Source of the DNA: an uncultured Lachnospiraceae bacterium
Lineage (GTDB): Bacteria > Bacillota > Clostridia > Lachnospirales > Lachnospiraceae
Direction: 5' to 3'
Assembly: GCA_947591115.1 (NCBI GenBank)
Contig: CANQCX010000048.1
Location: 1-10,769 of the forward strand
Length of the DNA: 10,769 bases
The translations under genes were made by a program, and so were the position numbers. Below the pieces are notes generated by a model. It was not told where the DNA came from, ran no database searches, and saw nothing but the letters and a program-made list of their open reading frames with translations. Each line of letters opens with the position of its first letter. Position 1 is the first letter of the stretch. Of the stretch, positions 5,928 through 10,769 are shown piece by piece.

Positions 5928-6887
5928 TCAAAGGTCCGAAAGGATTCCTTTTTCTTTTAGTATTTTGCACATTTTCTGCAGGATAGCGTCTTCCTCATAT
6001 CCAAATTCTTCTTTGTTCAGCCAGATAACGTCCCGTTCCCTCCGAAACCATGTCATCTGCCGCTTGGCGAAGTGGCGCGTTTCCCTTTTAATGATCGAAA
6101 CCGCCTCCTCCATAGAGGTACGCCCGTCCAGATAATCCAGCAGCTCTTTATAACCGAGTCCCTGCATGGACACCATATCGCGCGTCAATCCCATTTCACG
6201 AAGACGCCGGACTTCATCCAGCAATCCCAGCTCCATCATCCGGTCTACCCGTTGGTTAATGCGCCGGTAGAGGTTCTCGCGCGGCTCCGTCAGAACAAAA
6301 TAGGCGAAACGGTACGGGGATTCCTTCTGCCGCTCCGTTTCGTTATGCTCCGATATGGGACGTCCGGTCAGATGATAAAATTCCAGCGCGCGGATGATGC
6401 GCTTTTGGTTATTTTCATGTATTTTTTCACAGGAAGCCGGATCGACCGCCCGAAGCTGTTCAAACAGCGCATGGGAGCCATGCTGCTTTGCGTATTCCTG
6501 CAGGCTTTTCCGGTATTCCCTGTCGCAGTCCTGTTCGGAAAAATCCACGTTGTACAAAAGAGCCTGGATATAAAATCCGGTTCCTCCCGCCAGAATCGGA
6601 ATTTTTCCCTCGCTGTAAATTTCCTCCAGCGCTTGAAGCGCCATCTGCTGGAACCTTGCAATATGAAACGACTCCGTCGGCAGCAGCTCATCGATCAGAT
6701 AATGGCGGACGCCCTGCATTTCCTCTTTGGTAATCTTTGCGGAGCCGATGTCCATATAGCGGTAAACCTGCATGGAATCCGCAGATATGATCGATCCGTT
6801 GATCTTTTTTGCCAGAGAAACGGAAAGCGCGGTCTTTCCGACTGCGGTCGGCCCCGTAAGGATGACGAAAGGTTTTTTGTTTGTCAT
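5928..6887 (-). CDS. miaA: tRNA dimethylallyltransferase MiaA
   Basis: MiaA transfers the dimethylallyl group from DMAPP to N6 of adenosine 37 in tRNAs that read codons beginning with U, giving i6A37. The 319-residue product carries the P-loop GPTAVGKT (12-19), the DSMQVYR segment (37-43, with the catalytic-type Asp37 and tRNA-contacting Gln40), GGTGFY (101-106), NNQKRIIRALE (159-169), MQGLGYKE (241-248) and the C-terminal TRHFAKRQMTWFRR (270-283). All family landmarks are intact and the length is normal. The ATG at 6887 has AAAGGA 8 nt upstream. A further ATG at 6909 is in another frame and is not used. The gap to mutL is 25 bp. The order mutL-miaA is widespread in Clostridia and Bacilli relatives, usually followed by hfq, which is not present here. 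Confidence 0.97.
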   Translation of the reverse strand: MTNKKPFVILTGPTAVGKTALSVSLAKKINGSIISADSMQVYRYMDIGSAKITKEEMQGVRHYLIDELLPTESFHIARFQQMALQALEEIYSEGKIPILAGGTGFYIQALLYNVDFSEQDCDREYRKSLQEYAKQHGSHALFEQLRAVDPASCEKIHENNQKRIIRALEFYHLTGRPISEHNETERQKESPYRFAYFVLTEPRENLYRRINQRVDRMMELGLLDEVRRLREMGLTRDMVSMQGLGYKELLDYLDGRTSMEEAVSIIKRETRHFAKRQMTWFRRERDVIWLNKEEFGYEEDAILQKMCKILKEKGILSDL

Positions 6888-6912
6888 AATCGATTTCCTT
6901 TCCGGTCATTTC

Positions 6913-8787
6913 TCATCCGACGATCCGCTTAAATTTCTTTTCGAGCTCCTGTTTGGTCATGGAAATGATCGTCGGTCTGCCATGCGGACAGTGATACGGA
7001 TTTTCCAATGTCAAAAGTTCTCCGATCAGATGGTCGATCTCCGCAAGGCTCAATTTCTGATTGCCCTTTACCGCCGCCTTGCAGGACATGGAAGCTACTT
7101 TTTCCAGAACGAGCTGCGGCGTTTCTTTTCCGGAAAAATCAGAAAAATCATCCAGCATTTCCAGAAATAATTCTTTCATATCCAGATGGAACAGATTGCC
7201 CGGAACGGCACTGACGGCGTATTCCCGTCCGCCGAACGGCTCAATGGAATATCCCAGCCGCTCAATCTGGGAACGGTAGGTTTCGAGCGCCTGCGCTTCT
7301 TTTGCATCCAGCGAAAGAACCAGAGGCGGACTCATTACCTGCGAGGTAAATTCTTTTTTCTCCAGCAAAGCCATCGTGCGCTCATACAAAACCTTTTCGT
7401 GCGCGGCATGCTGGTCGATAATAAACAGTTTATCCTCATACTGCACCAGCCAGTACGTTTCAAACAACTGCCCGATGATGCGGTGCTTTTTTCTCGCCTC
7501 CTCCGACAAAAACTGCGGACTGTAGGAGGCGAGCGTCTGTTCCTCGAAGGAAGCGGCATAATCCGTATGCTCCCGAAGCGCCGCAGCGTCCGTCCCTCTT
7601 TTCGTCTGCGCAGTCTGCGGCGCACGCTTCGGCTCCTGCCGTTTCGGATATTTCGGCTCGTACGGACTGTCCTTTGCCACCGCTTTTCGCAGATCGTTCA
7701 ACCGCCTTTTTTCAAACGGCTCCGGAATCGGCTCCGTATAATGCACCGCGGGTTTTTCCGGCTTTTTTTCTTCGGAAACCGGCACTTCCGGTATCAGCTC
7801 CCGATGGGAAAGCCGCGACAGTACCGCCTCATACAATTCTTTGTAAATTTCCTGATTATGCTCAAAGCGCAGCTCCATTTTGGACGGATGGACGTTGACA
7901 TCCAAAAGTCCTCCCGGAAAATCAAAATAAAGTACGGTAAACGGATACTGGTGCTGCATCAGAAAACTCTTATACGCCTCCTCGATCGCTTTGGAAAGCA
8001 GCGTGCTTTTGATATAGCGTCCGTTGATAAAATAATTCTCATAATTGCGGTTTCCCCGCGTAACGGACGGGGTTCCAAGATACCCCTCCATGCGAAAATA
8101 TCCGCATTCGCAGCTGACCTCCAGCAAAGAAGCGGTAATCTCCCTTCCGTAAATATGATAGATCACGTCTTTTTTATTTCCGTTTCCGGAAGTATGCAGC
8201 TTTGTCTGATTGTTGTTGATGTATTTAAAAGAAATATCCGGATGGGAAAGCGCAAGCTTTTCTACCATATCGCTGATATAAGTCCCCTCCGTCTGCGCCG
8301 TTTTTAAAAATTTTTTCCGCGCGGGCGTATTGTAAAACAAATCCCTGACCAGAAACGTCGTTCCGTCCGGCGCGCCGATTTCCTCCAGACCGATCTCCTT
8401 CGAGCCTTCGAGCCGATAGCGCGTTCCGGTCAGCGCGTCTTTGGTCTTTGTGATCAGTTCGACACGCGAAACAGCGGCGATGCTGGAAAGCGCCTCGCCC
8501 CGAAACCCCAGAGAGGTTACGGACATAAGATCCTCTATCCGCCGGATCTTGCTGGTGGAATGGCGCAGAAAAGCAGTCCGGACGTCGGAATGGGGAATCC
8601 CGCATCCGTTGTCTGTGATCCGGATCAAAGAAATTCCGCCCTCTTTGATCTCGACGGTAATCGCGGTCGCTTTTGCATCGATGGCGTTTTCCACCAGCTC
8701 CTTGACTACCGAGCAGGGACGCTCCACGACCTCGCCCGCAGCGATCTTATCTATGGTTTCCTGACTTAAAAGTACGATTTCCGGCAT
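6913..8787 (-). CDS. mutL: DNA mismatch repair protein MutL (endonuclease type)
   Basis: MutL couples mismatch recognition by MutS to strand incision. The 624-residue product has a GHKL ATPase N-terminus: VVKELVENAIDA with the catalytic Glu30 and Asn34, DNGCGI (59-64), RHSTSKI (75-81), SLGFRGEAL (92-100) and FYNTPARKKFL (151-161). A charged, proline-rich linker spans about 330-430. The C-terminal domain carries the metal-binding DQHAx2Ex4E motif (458-469), SCKAAVK (568-574) and CPHGRP (600-605), the set found in nicking MutL proteins of bacteria without MutH. QVMSPPL (483-489) aligns by eye with the B. subtilis MutL clamp-binding segment QEMIVPL. The ATG at 8787 has AAGGGGAA just upstream, and this site overlaps the end of mutS; the gap is 12 bp. 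Nothing looks damaged. Confidence 0.97.
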   Translation of the reverse strand: MPEIVLLSQETIDKIAAGEVVERPCSVVKELVENAIDAKATAITVEIKEGGISLIRITDNGCGIPHSDVRTAFLRHSTSKIRRIEDLMSVTSLGFRGEALSSIAAVSRVELITKTKDALTGTRYRLEGSKEIGLEEIGAPDGTTFLVRDLFYNTPARKKFLKTAQTEGTYISDMVEKLALSHPDISFKYINNNQTKLHTSGNGNKKDVIYHIYGREITASLLEVSCECGYFRMEGYLGTPSVTRGNRNYENYFINGRYIKSTLLSKAIEEAYKSFLMQHQYPFTVLYFDFPGGLLDVNVHPSKMELRFEHNQEIYKELYEAVLSRLSHRELIPEVPVSEEKKPEKPAVHYTEPIPEPFEKRRLNDLRKAVAKDSPYEPKYPKRQEPKRAPQTAQTKRGTDAAALREHTDYAASFEEQTLASYSPQFLSEEARKKHRIIGQLFETYWLVQYEDKLFIIDQHAAHEKVLYERTMALLEKKEFTSQVMSPPLVLSLDAKEAQALETYRSQIERLGYSIEPFGGREYAVSAVPGNLFHLDMKELFLEMLDDFSDFSGKETPQLVLEKVASMSCKAAVKGNQKLSLAEIDHLIGELLTLENPYHCPHGRPTIISMTKQELEKKFKRIVG

Positions 8788-8799
8788 GTTCTTTCCCCT

Positions 8800-10769
8800 T
8801 TACCAGCGCTCTTTGATTTTATTCTGCAGTTCATAGAGCTTATTCATGGCGTCGATCGGCGTCATATTGCCGATGTCCAGTCCGCGCAGCTCCTCAATGA
8901 CGGCGTCGTTATCCAAAACGTCAAACAGCGTCATCTGCCTCATGTCTGTCTCCTTTTCGGCAGACAGGTTTTTTGCGGCTTCCGCAATGTCGTTTGCGCT
9001 CAGCTCGCTTACGATCTCTTTGGCACGCGCGATCACGCTTTCCGGCAGTCCCGCCAGCTTGGCGACCTGAATGCCGTAGCTTTTGTCCGCCCCGCCTTTG
9101 ACGATCTTTCTTAAAAACACGATATCGTCGCCCTTTTCCTTTACGGCGATGCAGTAATTATTGACGTTGTCCAGCTTCCCTTCCAGTTCGGTCAATTCAT
9201 GGTAGTGGGTGGCAAACAGCGTCTTTGCGCCGAGCAGCTTCGGATTGCTGATATGCTCTACCACCGCCCATGCAATGCTCAGTCCGTCAAACGTACTGGT
9301 GCCCCGTCCGATCTCATCCAGAATCAGAAGGGAGTCCGAGGTGGCGTTTCGAAGGATGTTGGCAACCTCGTTCATTTCCACCATAAACGTGCTTTGGCCG
9401 GAGGCCAGATCATCCGACGCTCCCACTCTTGTAAAGATCCGGTCAACAATGCCGATATCTGCCGCCGAAGCCGGTACAAAACTTCCGATCTGCGCCATGA
9501 GCACAATGAGCGCCGTCTGACGCATATAAGTGGATTTGCCCGCCATATTCGGTCCCGTAATAATGGAAATGCGCTGTTTTTGATTGTCCAGATACGTGTC
9601 GTTGTCGATAAACAGATCGTTTGTTATCATTTTTTCCACAACCGGATGTCTGCCGTTTTTTATATCGATCACGCCGTTTTCATTGATCTTAGGGCGTACA
9701 TAGCGGTTTTGCTCGGCAACGGCGGCAAGAGACGCGAAAACATCCAGTTTTGCCACCGCTTTTGCCGTTTTGCGGATGCGCTCCATCTGCTCTGCGATCC
9801 GGTTTCGGATTTCGCAGAACAGATCATATTCCAGTCCCGTCAGGCGTTCTTCCGATCCCAGAATCGTATCTTCCAGTTCTTTGAGCTCGGGCGTAATATA
9901 ACGCTCCGCATTCGTCAGCGTCTGTTTTCGTACAAAATAATCCGGCACCATGTTTTTAAAGGAATTCGTCACTTCCAGATAATAGCCGAACACTTTGTTG
10001 TATTTAATCCGCAGATTCCGGATTCCGGTCTTTTCCCGTTCCTTTGCTTCCAAATCCGCAAGCCAGTTTTTCCCTTCGGTCTTCGCCTTCCGCAGCCGGT
10101 CGACTTCTTCGTGGAAGCCGTCACGAATAATGCCCCCGTCCCTTACGGAAACCGGAGGTTCTTCCTGAATGGAGGCTTCTAACAGCTCGCAAAGATCCGT
10201 AAGGCAGTCAAAATCGTCTTTGATCTCCTCCGCCAAGCTGCCGCTTAGTTCTTCTAAAATCGTCCGGATGGAGGGCAGCATTTTTAAGGAATTTCCCAAT
10301 GCCGTTAAATCTCTCGGGTTGGCAGTCTGGTAACTGATCCGTCCGATCAGCCGTTCCAGATCGTAGACCGGATTTAAATATTCGCGCAGTTCCTCCCTTG
10401 TAATGGCCTGCTCACAAAAAATCTGAATCAGCTCCTGACGCCGGAGAATCTCTTTGGCGTCGATGAGCGGCTGCTCGACATAAGAGCGCAAAAGGCGCGC
10501 GCCCATAGCTGTTTTCGTTTTATCCAGCACCCAGAGCAGGGAGCCGCGTTTTTGCTTCTCCCGAAGCGTTTCCACCAGCTCCAGATTCCTTCGGGAAGAA
10601 CTGTCGATGATCATAAATTTTCCGATGGAATACGGCTGGATCTTTGAAATATGGGCAAGCGAGTTTTTCTGCGTTTCGTACAGGTATTTCATCAATGCGC
10701 CGGCGGCGATGACGCCGCAGTTATAGTCCGCCAGTCCCAGCGCCTGAAGCGTATGCGCATGAAAATGGG
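8800..10769 (-). CDS. mutS: DNA mismatch repair protein MutS, C-terminal three quarters; 5' end off window
   Basis: MutS finds base mismatches and small loops and, on ATP exchange, becomes a sliding clamp that recruits MutL. About 656 codons are visible and the frame is open to the right edge. I place the gene through to 10769 because the codons upstream of the TTG at 10695 continue a typical connector/lever sequence (GLADYNCGVIAAGAL followed by MKYLYETQK). The N-terminal mismatch-binding domain with its Phe-x-Glu motif lies off the window. Counting from the first whole codon: core and clamp domains occupy about 25-390, Walker A GPNMAGKST is at 405-413, the signature region GASDDLASGQSTFMVEM follows, Walker B LLILDEIGRG is at 480-489, and the H-loop THYHE is at 520-524. 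QMTLF at 611-615 (DNA 8923-8937) is a good sliding-clamp binding motif between the ATPase and the helical C-terminal tail. The gene ends with TAA 12 bp before mutL. Confidence 0.97.
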   Translation of the reverse strand, partial: HFHAHTLQALGLADYNCGVIAAGALMKYLYETQKNSLAHISKIQPYSIGKFMIIDSSSRRNLELVETLREKQKRGSLLWVLDKTKTAMGARLLRSYVEQPLIDAKEILRRQELIQIFCEQAITREELREYLNPVYDLERLIGRISYQTANPRDLTALGNSLKMLPSIRTILEELSGSLAEEIKDDFDCLTDLCELLEASIQEEPPVSVRDGGIIRDGFHEEVDRLRKAKTEGKNWLADLEAKEREKTGIRNLRIKYNKVFGYYLEVTNSFKNMVPDYFVRKQTLTNAERYITPELKELEDTILGSEERLTGLEYDLFCEIRNRIAEQMERIRKTAKAVAKLDVFASLAAVAEQNRYVRPKINENGVIDIKNGRHPVVEKMITNDLFIDNDTYLDNQKQRISIITGPNMAGKSTYMRQTALIVLMAQIGSFVPASAADIGIVDRIFTRVGASDDLASGQSTFMVEMNEVANILRNATSDSLLILDEIGRGTSTFDGLSIAWAVVEHISNPKLLGAKTLFATHYHELTELEGKLDNVNNYCIAVKEKGDDIVFLRKIVKGGADKSYGIQVAKLAGLPESVIARAKEIVSELSANDIAEAAKNLSAEKETDMRQMTLFDVLDNDAVIEELRGLDIGNMTPIDAMNKLYELQNKIKERW

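Noticed and set aside
5926..5931. Perfect TTGACA on the minus strand at the miaA stop, upstream of ynbB
   Set aside because: The best -10 candidates at 16-18 bp spacing (for example AATCAA) match at only about three of six positions, so the -35-like hexamer is probably chance.
7186..8307. Long plus-strand open frame of 373 codons opposite mutL, and similar ones opposite miaA, mreB and mutS
   Set aside because: These lie antisense to intact, strongly conserved genes, have Arg/Phe/Leu-rich shadow composition with no recognisable domain, and result from codon bias on the opposite strand.
10693..10695. TTG at 10695 as the start of a short MutS
   Set aside because: The frame continues upstream to the window edge with typical MutS connector sequence, so the TTG is an internal Leu codon.

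Overview
The window reads as a bacterial chromosome segment, most likely from a low-to-mid GC Gram-positive of class Clostridia and probably family Lachnospiraceae. The basis is the gene order mutS-mutL-miaA-ynbB-radC-mreB-mreC-mreD-PBP2, MutL and MutS of the MutH-less (endonuclease MutL, clamp-binding) type, strong AGGAG-type ribosome binding sites and short gaps. The family assignment is inferred from synteny and protein style, not from a database search. Every gene lies on the minus strand, so transcription runs from the right edge to the left edge. About 98% of the window is coding, no gap exceeds 47 bp, and I see no tRNA, rRNA, mobile element, CRISPR array or transfer signature.

Right half, a genome-maintenance block: mutS (5' end off the window), mutL, miaA and ynbB follow each other with gaps of 12, 25 and 47 bp. 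MutS recognises mismatches and recruits MutL. This MutL carries the metal-dependent nicking motif, so repair does not need MutH. MiaA makes the i6A37 modification of tRNAs that read UNN codons. YnbB is a PLP-fold enzyme of the 'methionine gamma-lyase/aluminium resistance' family with no settled role.

Left half, a cell-shape block: radC, mreB, mreC, mreD and the first 458 codons of a class B penicillin-binding protein (PBP2/MrdA type). MreB, MreC, MreD and PBP2 are core parts of the elongasome that guides lateral-wall peptidoglycan synthesis. The genes are tightly coupled: the mreB and mreC stop codons lie inside the next gene's Shine-Dalgarno sequence, and the PBP2 gene starts with TTG inside the end of mreD.

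The most notable regulatory signal is at the seam between the blocks. An extended -10 promoter (TTGTTA, 17 bp, TACAAT, with TG upstream) is embedded in the last codons of ynbB. Its predicted start point falls on the first base of a perfect 10-bp inverted repeat that fills the radC leader and buries the radC Shine-Dalgarno sequence in its 3' arm. The mreB product is also divergent at its nucleotide-binding loops: the usual phosphate-2 Asp is Asn. The PBP2 appears to have extra sequence between its dimerisation and transpeptidase domains. I found no wholly new system; the region is mostly conserved housekeeping genes with these local oddities.
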